Assembly: GCA_905250025.1 (NCBI GenBank)
Contig: CAJNOJ010000087.1
Span: 310,001 to 374,000 of the forward strand
From: Adineta ricciae
Taxonomy: Eukaryota > Rotifera > Eurotatoria > Adinetida > Adinetidae
DNA: 64,000 bases
Reading direction: 5' to 3'
Shown here piece by piece: positions 49,001-59,708 of the stretch; position 1 is the stretch's first letter; each line of letters begins with the position of its first letter. The position numbers and the translations under genes are program-made. The notes under the pieces were generated by a model. The model was not told where the DNA came from and ran no database searches. It worked only from the letters and a program-made list of their open reading frames with translations.

Positions 49001-50493
49001 AGTATTAGTATAGTATCATCGATTAGTAATCCAGTCCTATTTGAATTATGCCCACATTTCGAATTTCATATTCTATTGATTCAAATGGCTTTATTAACCA
49101 TATCTTCATTTATGCATCTTTACTTTCTTCTCAAAGCATTAATTATGATTGCTTTAGTAACTATCTACGTGTTCTACTCATCTCATACGAAAATTTATAG
49201 TACAATTGCTGAGAATTACGGTTTAACAAGTAGTTTACTGCTATTAGAAACAACATTAGAAGTGTCCTTCTTCATTTTTCTATTAATCGCATTGGACCGA
49301 CGGGTATACACATCGTAGTTTCATATGAATGTCGTAACATTCGGAATGGTTTTTTTTGTTCTTTAGATCGAATATATGAGTCGACTTGATCTATTATGGA
49401 CAGTCAAATTTCAAAATGAAAAGCATGAAGTAGAAACTATAAGCACAATAAGTCGATTATTATTGGAAAATATTCTTCCGAAACATGTAGCAGAAATTAT
49501 TATGAAAGAAAATATGAGCCAGGTTAATATCGCGTTCACAAACAGCATGACAATCATCCTTGAAGACGATTACGGACATAGTTTTCTTTGTTTTTCAGGG
49601 TCTTTATCATGAAAGTTATGATAATGTCGTTGTGATGTTTGCATCAATACCCAATTTTAAAGAATTTTATGTTCAATCCGATGCTAACAATGATGGATTA
49701 GAATGTTTAAGGCTGCTCAATGAAATTATTGCTGAATTTGATAAAGTCTGTTGTTTAATAAACAAGAGATTGATCGACATACGATTCGATGTTAACTTTT
49801 AGCTATTGGATAAGAATAAATTCAGTTGTGTGGAAAAAATTAAAACGATCGGACATACTTATATGGCAGCAGCCGGTCTCAATCCAGGTGCTGAACATCG
49901 GATGGTATGAAGAAAATCAAACGAGAATGTAGTTGATTTTGTTGAAGAGATTTTTTTTCTAGACAAGAGAACGATACAATCAAAACATTGTTGCACTTGC
50001 TGAATTTGCTTTTGCTATGATTGCAGTACTCGAAGGAATCAACCGAGATTGCTTCAATGATTTTAAATTACGAGTTGGCATGTGCAATGGACCTCTTGTT
50101 GCCGGTAAACTTATCCAAAATAGTAGAAATCTAATCACCACTTTCGACATTCGCTTAGGTATTGTTGGTGCAAAAAAACCTCAGTACGATATTTGGGGTA
50201 ATACAGTTAATGTTGCTTCACGAATGGATAGCACAGGTGTGGTCAGTTGTATTCATGTGAGTAGCTGCCTGAATCACTGTGGTTAAAGGATCTGTCGATG
50301 GTTTCTTTTTTTGTAGGTTCCAGAAGAAACTCAACGAGTTCTATTCGAAAATGGTTATTCATGTGAATGTCGTGGACCGATCTATGTCAAAGGCAAAGGT
50401 AACATGACAACATATTTAGTCCGACAACGCGGTTACATGCTACCGACATCCGCTTCAAATCTCTCGTCGATAGGCACAACATTGAATAAATGA
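43081..50493 (+). CDS. Transmembrane adenylate cyclase (class III)
   Basis: Twenty-three exons in frame, 1282 aa: 43081-43246, 44176-44271, 44455-44527, 45208-45446, 45940-46070, 46128-46502, 46556-46742, 46809-46971, 47028-47139, 47192-47319, 47371-47529, 47718-47882, 47932-48102, 48155-48367, 48433-48517, 48577-48816, 48980-49303, 49367-49522, 49599-49745, 49803-49904, 49963-50104, 50159-50256, 50317-50493. It makes cAMP at the plasma membrane. After a polar N-tail come six helices and C1 with metal-binding D482 ([10 protein letters not shown]) and D526 (KILGDCYYC). Six more helices lead to C2, which has the expected non-metal [42 protein letters not shown] (N1209, R1213) and VKGKG. A productive C1/C2 pair is therefore expected. 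The first four exons are weaker: phases fit, but intron lengths are 183 to 929 nt. Confidence 0.92.
43727..43741. repeat. (TA)n microsatellite
   Basis: Seven TA units inside the first (929-nt) intron of the adenylate cyclase model. Confidence 0.8.
44729..44750. repeat. (TTC)n microsatellite
   Basis: Seven TTC/CTT units inside the intron before exon 4 of the adenylate cyclase model. Confidence 0.8.
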
Positions 50494-50698
50494 ATCGATT
50501 TCACAAACATTTCCTCAAGTCAGATTTATCCCCGTGAACTGATGTTCATATGACAATCGTGTTTTTTTTTCCTGTATGGAAAATGACGGGAACAGTTTTT
50601 TTCTTCTTTCTTTTCAAAAAAAAGCGATTAACAAGAAAGAAAAACAAGTAGAGTCTCATCTGACGGGCGACATCACGAATGATACAAGTTAATCAACA

Positions 50699-53600
50699 CT
50701 AGCGTTTTCGATTCTGTCGAGGAACTGATGTTGTCGGCCGTTTTGCTAAAATAAATCGAACAAAGATGAAAAGTGCAAAGTACAATGAATACTTACAATA
50801 ATCAACAGATTGATGTCGAATGATTGCCTGATTTGAAATATTATCTGATGCATTTTTATTTCTAAAAATCAATATAATCCACATTCGAACAGTGAAAATC
50901 AATGTCGGACTAACTTACTCTAGAACAGTATACTTTTCATCTTCAGTCAAAAGTCTCTCATTTGAAAATAGAATTGTATTGAAAGGCACTTGTCCTGTAT
51001 TACGATCATAATCATTCTCATTCATTTTATCTAATATACCAGTCCAAACAAGTAAATCGTCAACAAGTAACTACATAAATGAACTCTGCAGTTTTCAACT
51101 TTCCGTTGAGATTATTTCTTATACGTACAGAAAATTCACGAACACCACGATTCGGTGTTTTAGCATAGTTCCATATTTTAATCATTGAGACAGATGTCGG
51201 TCGATCAAAAATGACAAAAATTCGATTGATCTATCGAAAACAAAGAGCACCTTCGCATTTTATAAAGACTCTCACGATCACATACGACATTCGGGAGAAT
51301 CGGTGCTATCCAACAATGTGTTCCATCAGTTTCATAATTCTCACCATCGATCAATTTATCCGGTGTGCGCACGTCATCGTCAGTTCCTGCATTGAGTGCA
51401 TTGACACTATGCGGATAAGCAGCAATATCTAAAAGTAGATGTCAGGTCAAAGAACTTCCAATTTCGTCGTCGTTCTTTTTACTTTGTTCTGTTAGGCCGA
51501 TCGATTCACCGTGTTCATCATAAAATTCCAAACCATTTAATCCAACGTAGAAAGCATCGCCGTGTGTAGAATGAAGTTGAAATTCATAAATAACTAAAAA
51601 TATATTTAAAAAGCATACTTCACGGTACAATTCAAAGGAAAGAAAAGGTTAATAAATCTAATTTTAGCCGTTTCATTGAATGCAAATATAAAATACGTAA
51701 TTTCAGATACCAAAAGATGTGGCTGAGAAGAATTGTACTTATAACTAACAGCTAACCCATTTAGCGTCAAAACAGTAATTAGTTTTCCAGAGTCGATCAA
51801 TTACCACTGTTTAAAGACTCATTTATGTAAACTTACATCCATTTGGCATTGATATATCTGAGTCTGTATCTTGATTTGTATGCTGCATATGCCTAAATCA
51901 TATGACATGTTGAGGGATATTTGAAAAAAGTCGTTCTATACTTTTTCTGCGTTTGTCTGGGTACGCCATCGATCATTGTTTTCGCGTGAGCAAAGACAAT
52001 TTCCTGGGCGAAATCAAAAAAGCAGTGACCAGGTGCACGTCGTAGTAGAAAACCTTGTTTTGGTGAAATAATTTTATCGTTCAATTGTACATGAAGACGT
52101 TTGACCTTTTCAAAAACGAAGAAAACAAAACTCACTAGATTTTTTCAATACATCAAACATACGCCTCGATAAGTATCATCAGATGATTTGTTATAATTCC
52201 ATATGCGTAAACCATGCAATCGTTTTGAGACACTCAACATAATCATAATGCGTACTCTTTCTTTACTACTGAATGGACATAACCACATATGATGATCATC
52301 GCAAGTAATATTTTCACCGTCAAATAATCTAAAAATGTTTGGAAAAGATGGTCTCAGGTTTTCTCTCTCTCCTTTGAGCGACAATTATTACTTGTCAAGC
52401 GTCCGGACATCATTAACATTTGATGGTAGAACAGTTATATCACGAGGACGAGCATCGTAAGATTTTATTACACAATCAGCATCGTTGATGTCAACAACTT
52501 CGATGCCAGTCAAACCACAGTAATTGCGATCACCCCAGGTATCTGTTATAGTTAAAATCAATTCTAACAAACGAAAAAAGAAAAGAATTCAGTAGTGTTG
52601 TTAAGTGTGGAAGACAATGATCAACATACTCTTTCCGTAATATTCAGGAATTTCATTAGCCTCTGATGGTCGAAACGCTGTGAAAGGTCTTCGCAACATC
52701 GCACGTGTCATCGGACGTACCTAATTGAAATGAAAGTGCAAAATAAGATAAACTATTGTCCTTCAAATAGTCTCACATCTGTGCCAACAGTAGGCGGTCG
52801 TTTGCTATTTGTTTGTGTGCTCTCATCGTCATCCTGAACGGCTTCTTGATCAACATACATTTCATCATATGTAGAAATTTTTTCCAAAATTTCCTCATCC
52901 GTTGTGAATAGAATCGTCTGTATAAAACCATATCATTATCAATTATAATGAATTCCAATATCAAATACACTCACCTCTCCATAAGCAGATGGATCATTCG
53001 TCGCGTTGATATTTCCACAAGCTTGACTGATTTCTCCTGTGAATATTGTATGACCATCCAGAGATATCTCCACATCTTTCGCGCCACGCGCTGAATGTAT
53101 CCGACTCTTATTATAATTCTTCAATGAAGCGAAACACAAACAAATGTTGGTATCGATATAGAAATTCTGCCTCTTACCCAAATTCTGATCAAAGCAATGT
53201 GAACTCGATGTTCAAATGTAATGTAGATGAAATGATTTCGTCCATCTGTGTACGGTGCAAGCCACATATGTATATCATCTCGAGTCTTGTTCACTCCATC
53301 AATTAGATTACTGACGACTCGTGGATCACTGCCGTATTCTGGTAGAATATTGATATCTGCTGGATCCGCAGTGATCTATGTAATTGAAAAATAAGTCAAT
53401 TCATGTTATTCAATGAAACTTTTCGTACTTTTTTAATCATAACAGGATAGCCTTCGCTAGAAAATATTTCAATTCCATTCAAACCAACATAATGACGATC
53501 TCCCCATGTGGTTTTCAAATTAAAAACCAGCTGTTCACCCTCAGGTAATTCCGGTATTGTAAAACTAAAAGAAAAAACATGATTTTCTTCCCTCAATTAT

Positions 53601-54644
53601 AGCAAATCAATCTTACTGTTCTTCATCATTTTCATAATGATTTTTAGAATGATTATGAGAAAAATAATCTTCAATTCGTTCATCTAGAAAGAAAACATTC
53701 CATGAACAAAAACTCAAACAAAACCTTCTTTTTATAAGTACTTTCAAGCATTCCACGGTGTCGTCGACTGAATAGATCAATCTGTGTCATCGAATTTTCC
53801 AGCCAATCGACATGTCCTCGATTACGGTCTATTATTCTGAATGAAACATAAACGAATATCAATCAAATTGCATTACCGTTGGAACAAGCATCACCAAATA
53901 GTTCTGATCGATTGGATGATTCCTGATATTTACATTCTTTGTTATCATCATCAACTTCAGAATCAATATGTACTTCTCTGTAGAAAAACAATACCAACAT
54001 TGAAGGAGAAATTTGACAAACGAAGAAATGTTTTACTTTGGTTGGAGGAAGTTTTCCAGATCGAGACTATCCACTACTCTTGCTTTGTGTCTTGTTCCAC
54101 CGGTGATTACTTGTTGATTATTGAAATACGTGTTATTGTTCTTGGTCAGATCGCCTCCGACCATCCGTGCTCCTGTGTAAAAATAAAGTTCTCAATAATT
54201 GGCAAATAAAATTATGCGTGAGCTACGTCATTATTACAATAGAGTCAATGGAGTAATAACACTTATTTGCAATATGTAAAATTGCTTCTTCAAACAAAAA
54301 AAAAAGAACATTCTATTTCATCACGGCAATATTTTTAATAATTTAGACACGTCAGAAAATGTTGGTGAATAGGAAAATAGAAAGTATTTTTAAAAAAATA
54401 TCTCTTAATGTTGTTGAGACGTTTAAAACAAGCGGATTTTTTAAATATTCGTGAAATGTATAGCAAGTTTTCTGTGTAAATGGCTTCTCGACAAGCAGAT
54501 GTATGGTAAACGTATGCTCGACAAGTGATAATCATAGTTTTTCTTTCAAAAAAGAAAGTAATATTTACCCGATCGATTTCCACCTGCTTTCGGGAGATTG
54601 AAATGACTTGGAATCGGATGTTTTGGTGTATCTCGACGACTCAT
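50699..54644 (-). CDS. KATNIP: Katanin-interacting protein KATNIP, C-terminal unit
   Basis: Twenty exons: 54644-54569, 54172-54037, 53977-53877, 53828-53742, 53683-53617, 53564-53429, 53375-53178, 53118-52975, 52917-52777, 52720-52630, 52563-52392, 52328-52163, 52105-51942, 51892-51837, 51593-51483, 51428-51286, 51230-51129, 51070-50919, 50861-50797, 50745-50699; 784 aa. KATNIP is a cilium-base/microtubule protein. Three repeats of its C-terminal domain are clear: LKTTWGDRHYVGLNGIEIF with IRIWNYNKSRIHSARG; ITDTWGDRNYCGLTGIEVVD with MWLCPF, LRIWNYNKSSDDTYRG and GFLLRRAPGHCFFDFAQEIV; and THGDAFYVGLNGLEFYDEHG with VRTPDKLIDGEN and IKIWNYAKTPNRGV. The order matches human KATNIP. The start ATG at 54644 has an in-frame stop immediately 5', so it cannot simply extend into the N-terminal unit. 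Confidence 0.88.
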
Positions 54645-54769
54645 TTATGTAAAGGCACGTGTTTTTCTATTGTTTCAAGTGACATTCAATAAAGACAGTA
54701 TGTGGATATAAATATTCACACTGAATACTTGTCTCATTTTTCTCTTTTCTCTTTTCATTCTAGATGTTG
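54645..54769. other. Short gap between the two KATNIP units
   Basis: About 125 bp separating the stop of the upstream unit (54770) from the ATG of the downstream unit. On the minus strand it holds two acceptor-like sites, ATCTAG and ACAATAG; the latter lies about 25 nt before the ATG. No exon was found that bridges the two units in frame. Confidence 0.55.
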
Positions 54770-56104
54770 TCAAGTAACCTTTCTCTTAACTACATAGCTG
54801 TCGTTAGTAGAGAAGAAAAAAAAAAGAAAAAAGGGTCCTGTCTATCGCTGCGATATCTTACCTGCCAACCAGTGACGAGAGATAAGAATTCTCGTTGTCA
54901 GATTTCTTCTTGTTCTTCTTCTTCTTCTCATCATCATCATCATTGCTCTGCTCAGACAATATTGACTAAAGATTCATTTAAACGTATTTGCTTTTTTATC
55001 AAGTATATATTTTACCAGTTTGACGAGAGATGGAATATCATCGAAAGATAAAGCTAGAATAAAGTAATTGAAAATTGATCTCTTTACAAGTACTTGCTTC
55101 ACTTACAAACTCGATTCAATAACTGATGATTATCATGATCTTCTTCTTCATCGTCCTCATTATCTGATCCTGGAGATTCCTCAAAATCGGAAGCATATTC
55201 TACAATTGACAAAAAAGTTTCAACTTTTTTTTTGTATTAAACATGAATTTACCTTGTATATCTTCCTCTATCTTGGTTTTATGAAACCAATTTGGCATCC
55301 AGCTTTGATCTATACTCTCTGGTTTCATTTGATCAAATGACACTTGATTATTCAATCCAGTAGCTCTTATCTGACTGGCATTTAGTTCGATAACTTGATG
55401 ATTCCATGCAGATTTCGGCAATGCTTCACTCGGTGTTCCAGCTGATTTCACAGCACGTTTAGATGTGACTTGTTGAAATTGTCGTTGATTGAATAGAGAT
55501 TTCGATTGTGGTAATTGCGGATTACTATTGGGAAGTGGAGTTCGATCAATATCAGCTATAATAGAACCATCAGCTGTTTTTATCTTTGTCTTTGTTGATG
55601 GCGTCCAGTGACGACGACCATTTGTTGGTAGCGAATTTGTTTGCTGAGTGGTGTTCGATGGAGTTGGAAAAGAAAAATCAGAGAAATAAGGAGAAGAAGT
55701 CACAGTTCGATTGGATGGACCAGCTAGCATAGCAAATGAAAGAAAACTGAGAATTTCGTTTTGTATAACTATCTTACTGGTTATAGATGTTGGTCGGCGT
55801 TTTTGTACACTGTGTGCTCCATTTAAATATAACTGAAAGCCAGTCTCACGTTTTTTCAAGTCATTATTTTTCGGTTGTCGCTGCGTTTGATACGCTTTTA
55901 GAAGTCGATTTCGTTCTTGTAACTGAATCAAATATTCATCATGTTTGCTTGGTACATCACCACGATGAGCTTGCATCTGTCGATTGATGAGAAAGAGATG
56001 AAGGCGAAAGAAATATTTGCATTGCTTACTGCACTTTGACTTCGACCTGTTCGACGAGAAGAATTGAGAAGTTCAATAGAATGATCATAGTTTGTGTGTG
56101 CCAT
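54770..56104 (-). CDS. KATNIP: Katanin-interacting protein KATNIP, N-terminal unit
   Basis: Seven exons: 56104-56030, 55976-55778, 55723-55253, 55199-55107, 55053-55016, 54965-54862, 54797-54770; 335 aa. The signature KHDEYLIQLQERNRLLKAYQ, then RETGFQLYLNGAH, matches the human KATNIP N-terminus (KHDEYLILLQQRNRILK and GFSVYVNGAN). Later come an acidic EYASDFEESPGSDNEDDEEE, SLSFDDIPSLVKL and a Lys-rich stretch. The final exon uses a textbook acceptor (long pyrimidine run, CTAAC branch-like sequence, CAG) and ends after nine codons with TGA. No alternative splice was found that continues into the C-terminal unit, so the gene appears to be divided; an unrecognised bridging exon or a sequencing error remains possible. 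Confidence 0.8.
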
Positions 56105-56709
56105 GATAGAAACTATCTATAAGAAAAAAAATCAATCTTTAGATCGAATGATCATTTCGATTTCCTAGTGACAACGATTTTTACAAAGAATGGTTTGTTG
56201 TTATTTATTTACGAATGTGATTCTATAGATGGAAGCGTTAATTTCCCATGATTTCAATTCTCGCATTTATGTAGAATATGAGTAATCAGAAACAAATCCA
56301 TTTCCAATGTCGATTTCTTAGAGGTACCTTAAACACTCAATGACTATTGAGGCAATTTGAGAAAAACAGTCAAAACTTATTATAAATACGACTCTTTTTT
56401 ATTCTATATGAAATTTTCACTGTTCAGGTACAAAAGATGTCGTTCATAGATGGTCATCTTCAAATAGAACTTCATAAATTATAACCATGTTCACTGTTTT
56501 TATGTAGTCTGTATTGTTTATATCCACTATTGAATGATTGTAAATCTTACGGAATTTGATGTGTTGATCATTTCATACTTGTCATATCATTAACCATTGT
56601 TATGTGACATTTTTTCAAAATAAAGAATTCAACGCACTTCTCTCGACCAATACATTTGTTCGGATCGTTTAACTGTTCATAAATATATCCAGTTTCATTC
56701 GAAATCATA
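56105..56709. other. Divergent intergenic region, KATNIP / PARP
   Basis: About 600 bp with both promoters expected. No coding frame. ATAAATATAT at 56679-56688 lies about 22 bp before the PARP start and may be a TATA-like element. Confidence 0.45.
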
Positions 56710-59569
56710 ATGGCTCCGAATAAAAAATCGACTCCGCTTTCCAAATTGAATTTTCAATGGGAATGGGAAGGTGACAAAGGTGTTTGGCAACAATATGGTA
56801 CTGATATCCAACAGGAAATATCTAAAGCCTACAAAGCCGGCGACAAAGAAGTAATTGAGGACAAAAAGTTGAAATTTCGTCAATTGCTCTTCCGTTTATA
56901 TAGATAATGATTAATCAAACTGAAGAAGTATGTATGACTATTAAATTTGCGGATATGGTACAAGTTAATCAAAAGACGAAGTTTATGCGTCGTATACGTT
57001 CATGTATTGAATTGAAAGATCAAAATGGTTTCTTTGTCTATGAATATGAAAATGACAATAAGAAATGGATGGTCTACAATACTGAAATAATGATTCAAAT
57101 TGCCAATGCTCTTGAAAGGAATCAGACAGTAATAAGCACCAAGTATCGAAATCAATCGTATGAAATTGATCTTGATCAATTGATTGAAAAGAATGTCGAA
57201 AGCGAAAAAGTTCGAAATGTTCGTTCTGTTCAATCAAGTTTGTTAAGAATCGTTTTCATAGATATTCACAACAAAACTGGTTTATTTGTAGCGGCAAAGT
57301 TACCGTTAACTGTATCGACGTTATCTAACAAAAGACCAGTGAGTGACGATGAAACTCTCGAAGCTAAAAAGAAAAAACGTCCTACATCAAAATCTACGGC
57401 ATCCATCGAAAAAAGCACTAGTAAGTCAAAGAACGCCAGATCAAAGGTTTGGAAGATCTAATTTTGCATTATTTCAGTGCGAACTATAACTACGGTTATT
57501 GGCAAAGTTCCTGTTGATGCTGAATGCACAAGTATGTTAGATAAAGCACATGTTTATTGTCAAGACGATGATGTTTTTGATTGTATGCTGAACCAAGTAA
57601 GGCATAAATAGGAAATTGTCACGATATTGATATTCAATTTGATTTAGACTAATGTTGGTAATAATAATAACAAATTTTACTTAATTCAATTGTTAGAAGA
57701 AAATAGTTGTAAGAAATATTATGTTTGGTTACGCTGGTAAAGCGGTTCGTTAGAAATTGATATATATGATTGTTTGTTGCGCTTAGGGGACGTGTCGGTT
57801 ATACTGGACAAAACAACTTAGAGCATTTTGGATGCGACTTGGATGAAGCTAAACGATTCTTTTGCCAAAAGTATGACTTTCTCTCGCTGCTATTAAATAT
57901 CTGAACAAAGTGATCATGATTCTTTTCTGCTGTCGGTCTAGATTCAGTGATAAAACAAAAAATGACTTCTACTATCGTGATACATTTACGAAATATCCTG
58001 GTAAATACGATTACGTACAACTGGATTACAATCCATCTGTAAGTGACTTATTTGTCTTTATCCTTCAAGTCTCATCCGTCACCGAATTCAGACATCGAAA
58101 AGTGAAGATAAGAAGAAACAATTGGCAAACATCGAACAATTGAAGAGTTTACCTGTACCAGAATGTAAACTTGATCAACGCTTACAAAATCTGATCCAAT
58201 TGATTTGCAATGTACGGGCCATGGAAGAAGCCTTACTCGAAATGAAATTCGATGCACGCAAGAATCCACTCGGTAAAATCGTGCATTTGTTCTTATCGCC
58301 ACCGAAAACGCCAGTGTTGTTTACTCTGTAGGTAAATTGAGTGCAACACAAATCAAAGCTGGTTACTCAGCACTCAAAGAAATTGAAACGTACATAAAAA
58401 TAAATAAATTCAATTCAGCTTTCATCGAAGCCAACAATTCATATTACACACGGAGTGCGTGTTGATACTCAATTCATTAATTCGAAGAAAATCTTATTCG
58501 AATTTGATTCTAGTTCCACATGAATTCGGTCGAAGTACTCCTCCATTAATAAAAACTGTTCAGCAACTAAAACAAGAAATTGAATTACTTGAAGCCCTTG
58601 ATGATATTGAAATCGCATTTACTACATTAAATACTGATACAAATACCCGTTTGAATCCAATAGATCAGCATTATGAACAACTCAAATGTAAATTGGTTCC
58701 GATGGAGAAGACAAGCGACATGTATGAATTAATTAATAAGTATCTTCAATCAACACATGCGGTTACCCATCAACAGTATAAAATGCAAATTGAAGATATT
58801 TTTGAAGTTGACAGAGACAACGAAAAAGAAGTTTTTAAGGATGTGGGTAATCGAATGCTTCTCTGGTAAGTGATAAATATTGGAATAATTAGACACGAAT
58901 TCTATCTTGTTCTTTTTTTAAGGCATGGTTCTCGCTTGACAAATTTTGCCAGTATTATCAGTCAAGGTTTACGAATTGCACCACCCGAAGCTCCAGTGGT
59001 AAGTGAGTGTGAACGAATATCGTATATGAAACCTCAGTTCGAACACGTGATAATATTTTAAATGGATTTAGACTGGTTATATGTTTGGCAAGGGTCTATA
59101 TTTCGCCGATATGAGTAGTAAAAGCGCAAACTACTGCTATCCTACGCCAAGTAAAAATGTCGGTCTAGTCCTACTATCAGAAGCAAGTTGATTTTTCGTT
59201 CTCTCTCTACATCAATTGAATGCTTAAATTAGGTTGCATTGGGTAAATGCAATGAATTACTTCAAGCTGACAACAATGCTCATCGATTACCGGAAGGTTT
59301 CTCGAGTGTAAAAGGCCTAGGCTCTACAGCGCCTAGTATGAAAAACGCAGTGACATTGTAAGTTACTTCTTATCTTCAAACGCCGAGAGCTAACTCATTC
59401 GCTTGTTCCATATAGAGATAACGGTCTTGTTATTCCAATGGGCCCTGGTGAAACTACAGATGTAGTGAATCCAAAAGGTTATACACTCAATTATAATGAA
59501 TATATTGTGTATGATACAAAACAAGCACGAATGCGATACTTAATCAAATTGAAATTCTTATTCAAATAG
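56710..59569 (+). CDS. PARP2-like poly(ADP-ribose) polymerase with two N-terminal WWE domains
   Basis: Thirteen exons: 56710-56850, 56904-57420, 57478-57596, 57648-57736, 57787-57870, 57942-58038, 58092-58272, 58332-58454, 58514-58865, 58923-58998, 59072-59182, 59233-59357, 59416-59569; 722 aa. Domains in order: WWE 1 (about 15-80: [34 protein letters not shown]); a second WWE-like unit (about 88-150) with weakened Trp positions; a Lys/Ser-rich linker ([11 protein letters not shown]); WGR (about 236-345, [12 protein letters not shown]); the helical regulatory domain ([39 protein letters not shown]); and the ART domain. The catalytic triad is intact: H569 (LLWHGSR), Y603 ([17 protein letters not shown]) and E700 (YNEYIVYD), so polymer synthesis is predicted. 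From WGR onward it is nearly PARP2; human PARP2 lacks WWE. An apparent stop at 56905 is removed by a 53-nt intron. Intron 11 is GC-AG. Confidence 0.94.
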
Positions 59570-59708
59570 AAGAGTTGACATTCTCTTCTAAAAATTTATT
59601 TTGTGTTACTAAATAACAAGAGAGAAATACAATTTGTATAGGCATGTGAATGTTTCTGTTATGTATACTCATTTCTAAATAAAAAGACAATTCAAGATGC
59701 AGGATTTA
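59570..59708. other. Convergent 3' region, PARP / CCDC42-like
   Basis: Only about 140 bp separate the two facing stop codons, so the 3' UTRs probably overlap. AATAAAAAG at about 59680 is a plus-strand polyadenylation candidate. Confidence 0.5.

Noticed and set aside
56851-56907. Apparent early stop splitting the PARP N-terminus into two proteins
   Set aside because: A 53-nt GT-AG intron (56851-56903) removes the stop and rebuilds a complete WWE domain.
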